A stretch of DNA of 64,000 nucleotides from Cyathus striatus (Eukaryota > Basidiomycota > Agaricomycetes > Agaricales > Nidulariaceae), in assembly GCA_025738555.1 (NCBI GenBank), contig JAOVFP010000013.1:558001-622000 (forward strand), written 5' to 3'. Numbering within the stretch: the first letter of the stretch is position 1; every line of letters begins with the position of its first letter. Positions 44,891-57,180 of this stretch are shown piece after piece. Both the position numbers and the translations under genes were made by a program. The notes under the pieces are model-generated. The model worked only from the letters and a program-made list of their open reading frames with translations, was not told the origin of the DNA and searched no databases.

Positions 44891-45990
44891 GTGTCAGCCA
44901 AAAATGATCATAAAAATGTAGTGTTTTATGATTGCCGCAATCATAAATAATGATCACCTTCATAATTATGCATTTTGAGAGCTTATCCACCTATTAATAC
45001 TAAATCTGATGGTGATCATAAGTGATCATTGGCTATTTTCAAGTGAAGATTACTATATTATAATGTGATCATATGTGATCATTGGCTAATTTGAAGTGAA
45101 TATTACTACTGTAGGTCTATTGTAATATGGTGATCATATGTGATCATTGGCTATTTTGAAGTGAATACTATTACTGTAGGTCTATTGCAATATGGTGATC
45201 ATATGTGATCATTAGCTATTTGAAGTGAATATTACTATATTATAATGTGGTGATCATATGTGATCATTGACTTATTTTGAATTGAAAATCATTACTGTAT
45301 AAACAATCATTGTTACTAATTGGATATTGCTATTGTAGTTCATGTCACATTTGTCACGATCTTCCTGTGTGTCACATATTTCCCGCGCTTCACACAATTC
45401 CCACGCATCACGTTTGTCACGTTCTCCATGTGTGTCACACATTTCCCGCGCATTCTATAATTCCCGCGCTCCACATCATTCCCGCGCTCCGGATAATTCC
45501 AGCGCATTATGATTGTCACGATCTTCCCACATGTCACATATTTCCCGCATGTCACATACTTCCCACGCATCACGATTGTCACGATCTTCTCGCGTGTCAC
45601 ATATTTCCCGTGCTTCTAATAATTCTCGCGCTCCACATCATTCCTGCGCTCTAGATAATTCCCGCACACCGCGCTTGTCACGTTCTTCCCGCGCGTCACG
45701 ATTGTCACGCTTTTACACACGTCACGAACGTCACGCTTCTATACGCGTCACAATTGTCACGTTCTTCCCGCGCGTCACAATTGTCACACTATTACATGCG
45801 TCACGATCGTCACGCTATTACATGCGTCACAATTGTCACGCTTTTACATGCGTCACGATCGTCACGCTTTTACACACGTCACAATTGTCACGCTATTACA
45901 CGCGTCACGATCGTCACGCATTTAAGCCTGTCACATGTGTGACATATTTCCAACATGTCACAATTTTTCATGCATACAGCTGTCACATTT
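44891..45990 (+). mobile_element. Half foldback-like element A', CpG-rich
   Basis: It opens with (CATAA)GTGTCAGCC and an imperfect hairpin around ATGATTGCCGCAATCAT (loop CCG). Five or more GTGATCATAWGTGATCATTGGCT boxes follow, spaced about 65-75 bp (45010-45270). A TGTCACG array (45340-45980) is next, in which CpG is kept: GCGTCACGATCGTCACGC units of about 30 bp. There is no core and no second arm. Frames through it are repeat translations. Confidence 0.75.
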
Positions 45991-46488
45991 TTAGTCTCTA
46001 ATGTCATGTAGATTATTTTAACTTTGTTTATCTGACACAAAGTATAACAGCAATAGATATGTGTACTAATTATTGTCTCTTACATATGTGGGGCCAAGAA
46101 CATAGTTAAGAAGAGAGTTTGTGTGGTATCTAAAACTTAACTCTGAACAAGGGAAGCCAGCCACATGTGCAGTTTCTGGCATGTCTGTATCACCATCCAA
46201 ATTATTATAGAAGCAGATTAAGTATCTGAAACCACAGAGCAAATTATTAAAAATCAGAGTAAATGAATATGTACTTGTAGAAATGAAGGTTATAACACAG
46301 TATATGACAAATATAATGTTATGGGAGTGTAACAGTAATATGAAACTAGATTGGAGGATGTAGAGTGTATATGTAGTTGGAGTTTTAGTTCTATTTAGAG
46401 TGTATGATATATTTGGAATATGCCATGTTTTACAATCAAGACTATAGATGTGATAAAATGACAAAATAATAACCATAATGGTTGAGTA
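45991..46488. other. Spacer between foldback-like elements
   Basis: A minus-strand frame (46476-46066) is open for 136 codons, with the segment NNLDGDTDMPETAHVAGFPC. No family was recognised, and part of the same DNA (about 46424-46460) recurs near 13.8 kb, so it may be an old repeat. Confidence 0.3.
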
Positions 46489-47879
46489 GTGTCAGCAAAT
46501 ATTTTCATATTAACTCCTGGCTATATGATCATGCGTTCTTATAAGCATGGAGTTTTATGATCACCTCTAAATTATATAGTGTTCTATACTATTAGTGATT
46601 GTAGTAGTGATCATAAATGATCATTTAGGGATATAGGTGGTGTATTGGGGTGAATACTAGTACTGATGGGTTTCTATAGACTATTACTTGTTCTAATGGA
46701 TTTGTAAATGATCATAAGTGATCATTAGGTGGTGCAGGTGGCATAATGAGATATTAGTGGTACTAATGGATTTGTAAGTGATTATAAGTGATCATTAGGT
46801 GATCTAGGTAGTGTAATGGGTTATTAGTGATACTAATGGATTTGTAAGTGATCATAAGTGATCATTAGGTGATCTAGGTGGTGTAATGGATTATTAGTGA
46901 TACTAATAGATTTGTAAGTGATCATATATGATCATTAGGTGATTTAGGTGGCATAATGGATTTGTAAGTGATCATAAGTGATCATTAGGTGATCTAAGTG
47001 GTGTAATGGGTTAATAGTGATACTAATAGATTCATAAGTAATCATATGTGATCATTAGGTGATCTAGGTGGCATAATGGATTATTAGTGGTACTAATGGA
47101 TTCATAAGTGATCATAAGTGATCATATATGTCACATGCATTGTGTATGTCACAGATGTCACGTTTGTTATGGATGTCACACGCGTCACAGATGTCACAGA
47201 TATCACATATATCGCATTTGTCACACTTTTACAGATGTCACATGTGTCACACTTTCACAGATGTCACAAATGTCACACATTCGCATATGTCACACTGTCG
47301 CATACGTCACACTTTCACATATGTCACATGTGTCACACTTTCACAAATGTCACACTTCCGCATATGTCACACTTTCGCATATGTCGTCACATTTGTTATG
47401 GATGTCACACTTTCACAGATGTCAAAGGTGTCACACTATGTCATACTTTTATATATGTTGTATATATATCACACTTGTCACACTATATAACACTATATCA
47501 TACTTTTACATATGCTACACTTGTCACATTTGTCACACTCTTATATATGTCACCCCCATCACATTTACTTGTATGACACTCCTATTATATAGTTACATAT
47601 GTCACATTTCCAAATTCATATTACACCACACCTGTTACAACCATTATACTTATCACATGTCATACATCTCTTATATGTCAATATTACACCTGTTAGATTC
47701 TTACATCTGTCACACTTTGTTCACTACCAGGCTTGTCACTGACAGGAGTGCTCCAATATTATACACCCCCATTTAACCCAGTCAAGGCTGTCAATCTTGC
47801 CAATCAAACACATACATGTCACATATCCCAACACATCACATTTATTCACATTTTATTCACAGGTCACACATCTCTCATT

Positions 47880-48275
47880 TGTAATACTGTACAATTCTGT
47901 AACAATGAAGATTGAACAGTAGTGAGTACTGCTAAGAGGGACACAAGAAATCATATACCCCAATAATCAATCAAGAAATAAATATCTGATTGGCTAATGG
48001 AAAGTGTGACAAAATATAAGTGATGTGATAATAGAAGCAATAACTGAATAGAAGATATAGATAAGACAACATAACCAGACCAGGTTACTGAACATGCTTA
48101 AGGTTGGTTAGACAAAATTAGAATCTAAGTACAGTTATATCTACTATAGAATCTGATAGACTAATTAAAACATAACATTGTGATTGCCAGAAAGTAGTAT
48201 TGATATAATGTGATTTTTGCCTAGTGCTATGAATGTTGAATTCAACCAAACACAGGTAAATAGTGGAAGAAATAT
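47880..48275 (+). repeat. Unique core of foldback-like element B
   Basis: About 390 bp of non-array sequence, from CTGTAACAATGAAGATTGAA to TGAATTCAACCAAACACAGG. Its reverse complement is the core of element C at 61955-62345, with scattered substitutions. It has no frame longer than chance, so it may hold cis-acting sites only. Confidence 0.75.
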
Positions 48276-48837
48276 GATAACAGGTGTAATATTGACATAT
48301 AAGGGGTGTATGACATGTGATGAGTATGATGGTTGTAATAGATATGGTGTGACATATGTGACTACATGACAGGAGTGTCATACAAAGCAAATATAACAAG
48401 TGTAACAAGTGTAATATATGTGACATATGGGAAAGTGTGACATATGCGAACATGTGTGACATATGAGAAAGTGTGTGACATCTGTGAAAGTATAACATTT
48501 GTGACATATGTGAAAGTGTAACATTTGTGACATTTGTGAATGCGTGACATATGCGACAGCGTGACATATGCGAAAGTGTGACATATGTGACATATATGAA
48601 AGTGTGACATATGTGACATATATGAAAGTGTGACATATGTGACATATATGAAAGTATGACGCATGCGACAGTGTGACATATGCGAAGGTGTGACATTCGT
48701 GACATCTGTGAAAGTGTGACGTATGCGAAAGTGTGACATATGCAAAAGTGTGACATATGCGAAGGTGTGACATTTGTGACATATGCGGAAGTGTGACATA
48801 TGGGAAAGTGTGACATATGCGGAAGTGTGACATATGC

Positions 48838-49045
48838 GGAAGTGTGACATATGCGAATGTGTGACATATGCGAATGTGTGACATATGCGAATGTGTGACA
48901 TATGCAAATGTGTGACATATGCGAATGTGTGACATATGCAAATGTGTGACATATGCAAATGTGTGACATATGCGAATGTGTGACATATGCAAATGTGTGA
49001 CATATGCGAATGTGTGACATATGCAAATGTGTGACATATGCGAAT
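48838..49045 (-). repeat. 17-bp tandem expansion in the right arm of B
   Basis: GTGTGACATATGCGAAT and its CpG-decayed form GTGTGACATATGCAAAT alternate for about twelve units. The left arm has only a few equivalents, so the expansion is recent and arm-specific. Confidence 0.8.
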
Positions 49046-49814
49046 GTGTGAAAGTGTGACACATGTGACATCTGTAAAAGTGTGACAAATGCGATATATG
49101 TGACATCTGTGACATCTGTGACATACACAATGCATGTGACATAACATATGCGAATGTGTGAAAGTGTGACACATGTGACATCTGTAAAAGTGTGACAAAT
49201 GCGATATATGTGACATCTGTGACATCTGTGACATACACAATGCATGTGACATATATGATCACTTACGATCACTTACGAATCCATTAGTACCACTAATAAT
49301 CCATTATGCCACCTAGATCACCTAATGATCACATATGATCACTTATGAATCTATTAGTATCACTATTAACCCATTACACCACTTAGATCACCTAGTGATC
49401 ACTTATAATCACTTACAAATCCATTATGCCACCTAAATCACCTAATGATCATATATGATCACTTACAAATCTATTAGTATCACTAATAATCCATTACACC
49501 ACCTAGATCACCTAATGATCACTTACAAATCCATTAGTATCACTAATAACCCATTACACTACCTAGATCACCTAATGACTTATGATCACTTACAAATCCA
49601 TTAGAACAAGTAATAGTCTATAGAAACTCATCAGTACTAGTATTCACCCCAATACACCACCTATATCCCTAAATGATCATTTATGATCACTACTACAATC
49701 ACTAATAGTATAGAACACTATATAATTTAGAGGTGATCATAAAACTCCATGCTTATAAGAACACATGATCATATAGCCAGGAGTTAATATGAAAATAGTT
49801 TGCTAACACTTATG

Positions 49815-51131
49815 TCCAGTCTACATGCACCACTTCTTCCTCATTCATTTAGATTATGTACTTCACTATTAGAAATGTTAGAAACACATGATCCGTTGAG
49901 TTAGATGTAGATATTTTACAATATAATTATTCGATACGATAGATGCCCATAATGCACAAATAAATGCGACAAATTAAACATGAAAATCTTGCCTGCTTCC
50001 GCTACATTCACCAGATGACAGGAATCTAGTCTCGTTGCACTGGGTTCATGTGCTGACTCATGTGTCATTTTCAGATTGATGAAAACAAATATACCATGCA
50101 TATCAATTCTTTCTGCCTATGGCACATCCCATCAATTAAGGTAAATCCAGTCTACATGCACCACTTCTATCTCATTAATTTACATCCACTACTTTTCTAT
50201 TATAAATGTAGGAAACTCACAGTCCATACAGATAGATGTAGATATTTAAGAATATACCTATTTCATATGATAGATCCCTATAATGCACAAATAAATGCGA
50301 CAAATTAAACATGAACATCTTGCCTACTTCCGCCACATTCACCAGATGACAGGAATCTAGTCTCGTCATGCTGGGTTCATGTGCTGACTAATCTGTCATT
50401 TTCGGAATGCGCAATGTAAATCCCACACTTATCACTTCTGTCAGCGTATGGCACATCCCATTAATCGTATGATATCCAGTCTACAAGCACCACTTCTTCC
50501 TCATTCATTTTGATCATCCACATTGCTATTAGAAATGTAGGAAACACAGGATCTATTCTGTTAGAAGTAGATATTTCGCAATGTAATTATTCTATGTTAT
50601 AGATCCACATAATGCACTAATAAATGCGAAAAATTACAAACAAAAAGCCTGCCTGCTTCCGCTACATTCACCAGATGAGAGGAATCTAGTCTCGTTGTGC
50701 TGGGTTCATGTGCTGACTCATGTGTTATTTTCAGATTGAGGAAAACAAATATACCACGCATATCAATTCTGTCAGTGTATGGAACATCCCATCAATTAAG
50801 GTAAATCCAGTCTACATGCACTACTTCCACCTCATTAATTTACATCCTCTACATCGCTATTAGAAATGTAGAACACGCACGATCTGTTCATTTAGATGTA
50901 GATATAACATAGTATAATTATTCCATATTATACATCCCCATAATGCACGAATAATTGCGAAAATTACAAATGAAGACCCTGCCTCCTGCCGCCACATTCA
51001 CCAGATGGCAGGTATCTAGTCTCGTCACACTGGGTTCATGTGCTGACTCATCTGTTATTTTCGCGCGCAACCCAAATAACTCATGCTTATCACATCTGTC
51101 CGTATATGGGGCATCGCATCAATTATTCAAG
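49815..51131. repeat. Tandem array of four ~330-bp units in a dimeric pattern
   Basis: Units start at TCCAGTCTAC... at 49815, 50146, 50475 and 50806, with a decayed fifth start at 51132 (spacings 331, 329, 331, 326). All contain CCTGC(T/C)TCCGC(T/C)ACATTCACCAG and GGGTTCATGTGCTGACT. Units 1 and 3 share TTTTCAGATTGATGAAAACA-type sequence, while units 2 and 4 share a different TTTTCG.. segment, so the array is a duplicated dimer (about 660 bp). The array begins directly at the end of element B. Confidence 0.85.
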
Positions 51132-51438
51132 TCCAGTTCTTATAGACTACATTTTACATTACAATTTATACATTCTATAGACATATTTCCAACTAAGTAT
51201 ACCAAAAAATAGTATTCTAGAATCTATACTAACTTGCTATATATATCTTGGGAGTTGAGGCGAACATAGGATGTGGTTTGTGCATGCCAAATTGTAGTTT
51301 AGTAGAACCACATATTCTTATTTTTTTGATAATGTAGCGTAGTATGGCCACTTTCCTAATACAGATATAGTCTTATATCGCTACAAGTGTTTTACTATTA
51401 AACATCACACTGACTAATATCTAGCTTACCATGCATTG

Positions 51439-51488
51439 AGGTACATGGGTATGTACCTGGTTGTTTACAGGTACATACCCATGTACCT
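51439..51488. repeat. Perfect 21-bp inverted repeat
   Basis: AGGTACATGGGTATGTACCTG and its exact complement flank an 8-base loop. Each arm is itself nearly palindromic. No gene lies within 100 bp. Confidence 0.9.
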
Positions 51489-51784
51489 GTCATTTGGTAT
51501 ATTTTATGTACCACTCTGGAACGGCACATCACATACTACCTATCTGGGAAAGGTTGAGATGAGGATGGTAATGTGGTGTCAATGACATTTCACATTCTTT
51601 CATCACTCATAGATACTCCTATGTATTAAGTATTTCAAACCAATTGAGAGCATCAAGTAAATATGACAATAGACATAATACCACTGTGATGACTTGACTT
51701 ACATTAGTAGGATTAAATTTGATCAATACTCTCATAATATTCTCCTTTAATAATACAATACTTATACATACTAATACAATATCT
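51489..51784. other. Intergenic, nothing recognised
   Basis: This is an AT-rich sequence with TACTAATACAATA short repeats near 51760-51800. There is no supported gene. Confidence 0.3.
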
Positions 51785-52060
51785 ATATACCAATACAATA
51801 ATTCATGCTGTTGGGGACAAGACAGTGGTGATGTTAGTGGTGTTGGGGATGAGAAGACAGCAGGAGGTATGGTAATAGTGATGGTGAGGATGTTATGGTG
51901 GCAGTAGAGGTGACAATGGTGCTGGCAATGCCACAAGGTGTAGTGTTGGAGAGGCAAGTTAGTGGTAGTGGGAAATAGTGAAAGACAGTGGGACATGGCA
52001 AGCAGCTGGTGGTGATGGTCAGAGTGGGGGGCAAGGTGGCAATAGTGGGAGAAGGTGAGG
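51785..52060. repeat. GGT-rich minisatellite, inverted relative of 16.1-17.6 kb
   Basis: The plus strand is rich in GTGGTGATG, GGCAATG and GGGGGCAAGGTGGC phrases, the complement of the CCA-rich region. The minus-strand 125-codon frame is a composition effect. Confidence 0.5.
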
Positions 52061-52079
52061 TAGTGACATACTTAGCACG

Positions 52080-53150
52080 TTAGTTTAGAACACTTTAAAT
52101 ATACTCAGAATAGTTTAACTTATTCCAGTAATTTATATTCTAAGTTTCCCATGCACAAAGATTTTGTAAGTTCAAGGGCATGTGGATTTCAATTCTTTCA
52201 AAGGCAAACTAAATTTAGAATATGATCGGTCTATTTTTAAAACATGGTGGGACTTTGATGATTTGATTATAACTGTCAGGCTTTAATTCAGATTGAGTAC
52301 AATTCAACAGTTCAGGTGCAATTCAATTCAGTACATCAAAACTATATACTATTTCTGGTACTTCTGTCTGATACACCACCCTGTCTGTGGGGGGGAAGAA
52401 TGCCCATGCAGTTCCTGGTGTTTCTTTCCTTCCTCACTCATCTATATACCATTACTCATGTGCTTACTTACAGTTCCTTATCTACCATGTTTTCCTATCC
52501 ATATGGTAGCTCTGGTCTAGGCTGACAGTGAGTCAGCACCCAGCACTGGTCTGTGCGTTCACAGTCTATCCACCGGCACTTTCTCAGCCACCTATCTGAT
52601 GCCATATTACAATGGTGTGCATGCACGCATGCACTTCCATCAGTGCCTTCCTAATTCGGAAGTTGTGGCAATGATGCATGATGCATCTCCACTTCACTTC
52701 TCCTGCCACTCTCTCAATAATTCTACATTCTGTCATTGCTGCACCTGCTTCTTTCATGCATTATATGCCACATGTGATTGTATTTCAGTTGTATCATTAT
52801 CCCACCTTTTGTGGTACACAGATACTGGGTCTAGAGTTCAAGTACATTGTCATAGTATTGTTTTCCATTATTCTGTCCTCTGTTCTGAGTACATGTCATT
52901 CAGTCTTTTCGGGTCTTTGTCTGTTACTTGGGATCAACCATAGCACATTGGTTTTTATGAATAAAAGAAGTGTAATATTGGTTTAAAGGTTTTTTTAAGT
53001 TGGTTACTGAGGTGGAGTTGTTGTTTTTAATAGGTTTTACATCCCTTAATAGTTTATGGGAGGTGAAACAGGACCTCAGTCCCTCCCCTTGGTGTCCAAC
53101 TCAATGCCTCAGTCTGAGATCTCACAAATTGAGATGTAGAAAAGAAATAA
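52080..53150 (+). repeat. Diverged ~1.07-kb LTR-like repeat, copy B
   Basis: It is collinear with 2515-3595 (see the blocks listed there), with CCCTGTCTGTGGGGGGGAAG near 52379 and TTATGGGAGGTGAAACAGGA near 53054. No target duplication could be defined. Confidence 0.5.
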
Positions 53151-53176
53151 AGTATGTGCGTTCAGTTTACCCATCT

Positions 53177-53357
53177 ATCAGTACTTTACACTCCCCCCTT
53201 TCACCATGAATTCACATGAAAATCATCTATTTAATATAAATTCACATGAAATTCACATGAAATTACATGAACTTCATGTGATTTTAAATATTTTCCAAAA
53301 AGCATAGGTTCATGAACTTTCATGTATTTTAGGTGAAATTTAGGTGAAAATATCAGT
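53177..53357 (-). repeat. Word-array element, TTCACATGAAA type
   Basis: It starts CAGTACTTTACACTCCCC, the inverted form of the shared end, then carries tandem TTCACATGAAA words and their relatives. It is directly followed by another member of the family. Confidence 0.65.
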
Positions 53358-53600
53358 ACTTTATGCTCCCCCCCCCAGTCCGTCCGGACTCGATATAGTC
53401 TGGATAGTCCGGGTGGAGTCCGGCGGAGTCCTAATGGAATCTGGTGGAGTCTGAGTGGAGTCCGGATGGAGTCCTGATGGAATAGATATTGTCCTGATGA
53501 CATCCTGCTGGAATGTAAGGAGTCCTGGTGGAGTTCTGATGGACTTTGTATTTTTTAAAGTGACTCCAGGTGGACTCCAGGTGAACTTCACAGCAAGAAA
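53358..53600 (-). repeat. Word-array element, GAGTCCGG type
   Basis: It starts CAGTACTTTATGCTCCCCCC, then AGTCCGTCCGGACTCG and about fifteen GGAGTCCKGRTG words. It has the same end as its neighbour but an unrelated internal word. Confidence 0.65.
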
Positions 53601-53604
53601 TGGA

Positions 53605-53894
53605 GATTGATATTTTCCCACACCTATTGATAACATACTATCTCACTACTACATCTTACAAATCAATTATATTTCATGCTACCACTACTATTCTTTACTA
53701 CATTTTCCCACACCCTTCAGTATTGATAGCATACTATCTTCCTACCACATCTTCCTATGTTTCTTCTACAATATTTTCCCACACCTATTTTTCTCCTACC
53801 AGATATCTCTGCAGCACATTTTCTGACACATCTTCTACCATATTTCCCACACCTATTATTTCTGATGCCTCTTCTACCACATCTTCCAATGCTT
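53605..53894. repeat. ~70-bp tandem repeat
   Basis: ATATTTTCCCACACCTATT recurs near 53611, 53702, 53772 and 53842 with ACCACATCTTC between, giving three to four units. It abuts the 3' end of the KDZ-associated gene and may overlap its 3' UTR. Confidence 0.6.
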
Positions 53895-56800
53895 CTACAA
53901 CAGACCATCATCATGTTCAAAATCTTCACTAATAATACTAAAGTTTTGGCTGTTCTGCTGTTTTATTACATGTTGAGTATGATAAAAGATCATAGAATGT
54001 ATGAACCAATTAAAGTTGCTTGGAGTCATATGTTTCATAATAGATTCAAATCCACCAAGCCATGAATTTAGTTGTTCACAGGCTTGTGTATTGAATGCTC
54101 GTTTATGATATCTTTCACCATTTCTATCTTGTGCAATATAAACTAGATTTGGTGAAGAACCATCATGTGGTGCTGGATTACACCACTTTCTACAAAGGTA
54201 ATCATCTGAGTGGTGATTTGTATAGTGATAGCCATCTACTACAAAGTGGCTACTTTTAAACCAATCTACCCAACTTCCATTTGCAACTGCTGTTCGAAGA
54301 AGTTTACATGCCTTATCAATACATATGTAATCTGGTTAAAAGGGCAAAGAAGGTTACTAGGGAGTAATAGCTATGAAACTATGTAAAGGTCGTCGCTTAC
54401 TCTTGCTAACAATCAAGCAGGGGCGAGTCCGGGGGAATATCTTCAGAATACACAAGGTGATTCTGGGCAAGGGAGGGATGAACACACTACAATATTCACT
54501 TGTAATCTATAACACTTGTAATCACTAATAATAAACTAAGCTTCTTTGAGGTCCTGGGAGGGCTTAGATCACACTGGGTTTTACACTCAGAAATTGAATA
54601 GATTATCACGAATACGCTAAATAGCACTGATAGCGGAAGGAATCAATACAGGATTGCTTCATTCTACATGAGCAGGTTTGCGAGTCTTATATACTACTGG
54701 AAAAGCGGAGTTCTTAGGTACTGTAAAGGTACTGTACAGGTATAACAGATGTCTAGATAAGGTAATTAACTACGACGCTGGGCGGAGGGACGTGTGCGAA
54801 GGTCTGGATAGGAGAGCATTGGGCTTAGCTCTGCAAAAGGGGTGGGCATGCGTGATAAATAGAGACGCGCTTATTGGCTGATGCACATGTTTAGACACCC
54901 CGTCACGTCGCAGGCCTAAAGATAGAACCATCGGCAACCATGGCTTCGGGTATATGGTCCGTTCGCTTCGATCGGTAGATCAGGGTGAGATCTCATTCGC
55001 AAGATGCCGAGGACCGATCTGGGTTGAGTCCAGAGTAGCGGCAATGGCTGTTGGCGCTTGATGGGCACCTTGACACTGTCGGCTTCTTTGGGTAAGTTGC
55101 GCTGCTGGAACCATCCCGTGACCTGGACGCATCGTGTTACCACGCGCTTATGGTGGATCAAGTGCCATTGGGGTTCTATATACACGCTTTCCTGCTAATC
55201 CCTTACTATAATCACTATTGCTTTTAGATCTGTTTACTATGTCTTTAGTGGTGGTGACTATAAATAGCATGATCGTTGGCAGTTCGGACCTCACTCCAAC
55301 GCTTAGATAATCCAATTGTGATCGCAAGTGAGTGATTTATATTATGTAGATATCGCAAAAATATGCTTATATATGTTGTACGTCCGTCAGGTGTATCATG
55401 GTCTTAATTCTTCATCAGGAAAAACATCTTCTAAGAACTTAAGTATATTGGTTGTTGACTCAGACTTCACAAACTTTGTCCATGCAATTACAGCACCACA
55501 TGGAGCACATATTGTTTCTACACAATAATAGTGAGGGGCACTAAAATAATGAGATTTCTTTGAAATATTGGTATCTGATTCATCATGAGGCTGCTGAACA
55601 CATCTTCCTCAGTTTTTATTCCAAGGTGGATTTTCAGCTGGTTTGCAAAGCATTCTTTGTGCACCATTTAAGTAATCTGAACTATGTTCTAAATTATATT
55701 TATGCCACATTTCCTGGTGCTCATTGCAATCTTGTGTATTATCTATCTTTTGATTTTGACAGTCACAAACATGGCATCTTGCTCCAAATTCTTGATTGTG
55801 AACATCACAAAATACACCTCCTCTATGGTTTACAAGTGTGTTGGAAAAATTGTCATATGCACAGTGCTTAAAATATGTATTAGTATAATATTGTTTAGTT
55901 TTAGTTGTGCATTACCTGTGGCCCCATAACAATCCCATCAATTACTACCATTTTAACTGTTGCACTCTCATCTGGTAGTGAGTCTTGAGTTTCTCTATAA
56001 GGCTGTGTACACTCTAAGCAGCTGTGATCATGTGATGCACATATTTTTCCATTTTCACCCAACCTTGCAAATGCTTCTTCTGTTAATGCAGTAATTGAAA
56101 GTCCATCAAGACTAATAAAATTAACACCAGATCCTGCAGAAACCATGTGTATTGATTCATGTATAAAAGCCTCCCAGACTTGTCTTCGGCTTATTTCCTT
56201 TCCATTTCCAAAACTATTGTTCCAATATTCCATATATGCTGCAGCAGATGCATGAAAGCTATATATACCATTCAGAACACCTTGAGAAAATGCCCTATCT
56301 ACCCATAGTTTTTTTCCTACTTTCAGATATTTAGCAGAGTTTAAATGAACCATATAATATCCCTGTTTTTCATCATAGGCTCATTCATGTTCTGCAGAAT
56401 ATAATGTTTTACATTTTTCACAAGTACCTGATACTACATAAGCATGTTCAAATATTTTTGAGCCTTTAATTAATGTTGCTTCAGGTACATCTCTAACTTT
56501 AGTATGCACATGTAGTGCCCGTCCTTTACAGCTCAGTGTCTCACACTCTGCAGCTATAGGACATATTATATGAACAGGATCAATACTAGCATGAGATACA
56601 GGTTTCAGTTGACCTTCAAAAACTTTTCTCTCCTGATTGAAAGGATACAAGTTCAGAAGTCTTGCCATTTCATCTAATTTAGTGCCTAACAAAATAGATC
56701 TGCCTGTTCGAGTTGTGTGTTCATCAATTTCATTATCTTCAAAGAGATCATCTGAGTCCATGCCAATTTTTTCCTGAATAGCTCTAGCCAGTAATCTAAT

Positions 56801-56962
56801 CCATGCAGTTGCATCAACATTTTTTTCTCCTTTCAACTTTGCATTCTGCTGTCTTGCATGAAGACTTAACAAATCAACATTATCAATCATAGAGAACAAT
56901 ATAACCAATGTGGCAGAGAGTGTAATGTTTTCACCAAAATTTGTTAGGAAATGGTTGTTCAT
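53895..56962 (-). pseudogene. CxC5/CxC6 cysteine-cluster protein associated with KDZ transposons, broken
   Basis: The minus-strand product follows the CxC5-CxC6 layout found in basidiomycete proteins that accompany KDZ transposases. It has an N-terminal helical region (NNHFLTNFGENITL), then a CxC5 cluster (HIICP...CETLSCKGR...CEKCKTLY) and YLKVGKKLWVDRAFSQGVLN. The CxC6 cluster (MVVIDGIVMGPQ...HCAYDN...FCDVHNQEFGARCHVCDCQN) follows, and after the insertion DYICIDKACKLLRTAVANGS, then QACEQLNSWLGGFESI and a TAG at 53895. Two TGA codons (56381-56383 and 55609-55611) sit where CGA is expected. A ~1.06-kb insertion (54337-55398) splits the frame between EELRP and DYICID. The start is uncertain: 56962 is the first ATG in the homologous frame, and sequence up to 57149 is in another frame. 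Function is unknown; in this family a role alongside transposition is suspected. Confidence 0.8.
54337..55398. mobile_element. LTR-like insertion (1,062 bp) in the CxC gene
   Basis: Removing it and one copy of TGGT (54333-54336 and 55399-55402) rejoins the host coding sequence in frame. On the minus strand it reads TGATACACC...CCCTTTTA. It contains TATA-like boxes and no long coding frame. A 4-bp duplication and a TG start suggest an LTR, but the TA end is atypical. It is GC-richer than its host. Confidence 0.7.
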
Positions 56963-57180
56963 TTGCTGCAACTACTGGTTGAATAAAAAGAAATGGAACT
57001 AATGTTGCACTTGGAAGCCATTGAAATAGCCAGATAATTAATAACCAGAATAAAATATGTTGAGTTATTCCTGGCATGAATATAGCCCATATACAAGTTA
57101 AGCACCACAGATATATCTCAAAATTTGTAGCCCAACTGAAAAATTCCATTGTAAACTATTACAATTTAAATTCAATATAC

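Larger units (their letters stand above)
46489..49809. mobile_element. Complete foldback-like element B (3.3 kb)
   Basis: The left end GTGTCAGCAAA and right end TTTGCTAACAC are inverted. Left-arm order: an imperfect terminal hairpin, AAGTGATCATTAGGTG boxes spaced about 60-80 bp (46600-47130), and a TGTCACA array (47130-47870). The unique core follows (47880-48275). The right arm holds the same arrays inverted (48290-49250 and 49255-49700). The outer ~250 bp of the arms are almost identical. The core matches the core of element C in inverted orientation. No transposase is encoded. No clear target duplication was found. Reading frames of 150-384 codons in the arms are translations of the arrays. 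Confidence 0.85.

Noticed and set aside
45340..45980. Regularly spaced repeats with short spacers, CRISPR-like at first sight
   Set aside because: The repeat word (TGTCACG) is only 7-10 bp, the spacers are themselves degenerate copies, and the surroundings are eukaryotic with introns. There are no cas genes.
46066..46476. A 136-codon minus-strand frame
   Set aside because: No family is recognised and part of the DNA recurs near 13.8 kb, so it is more likely an old repeat than a gene.
48118..49272. A 384-codon minus-strand frame rich in His/Thr/Cys/Met, with overlapping 294- and 296-codon frames
   Set aside because: All three frames are open at once because the TGTGACATATG array has no stops in most phases. 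They are translations of the satellite, not a gene.
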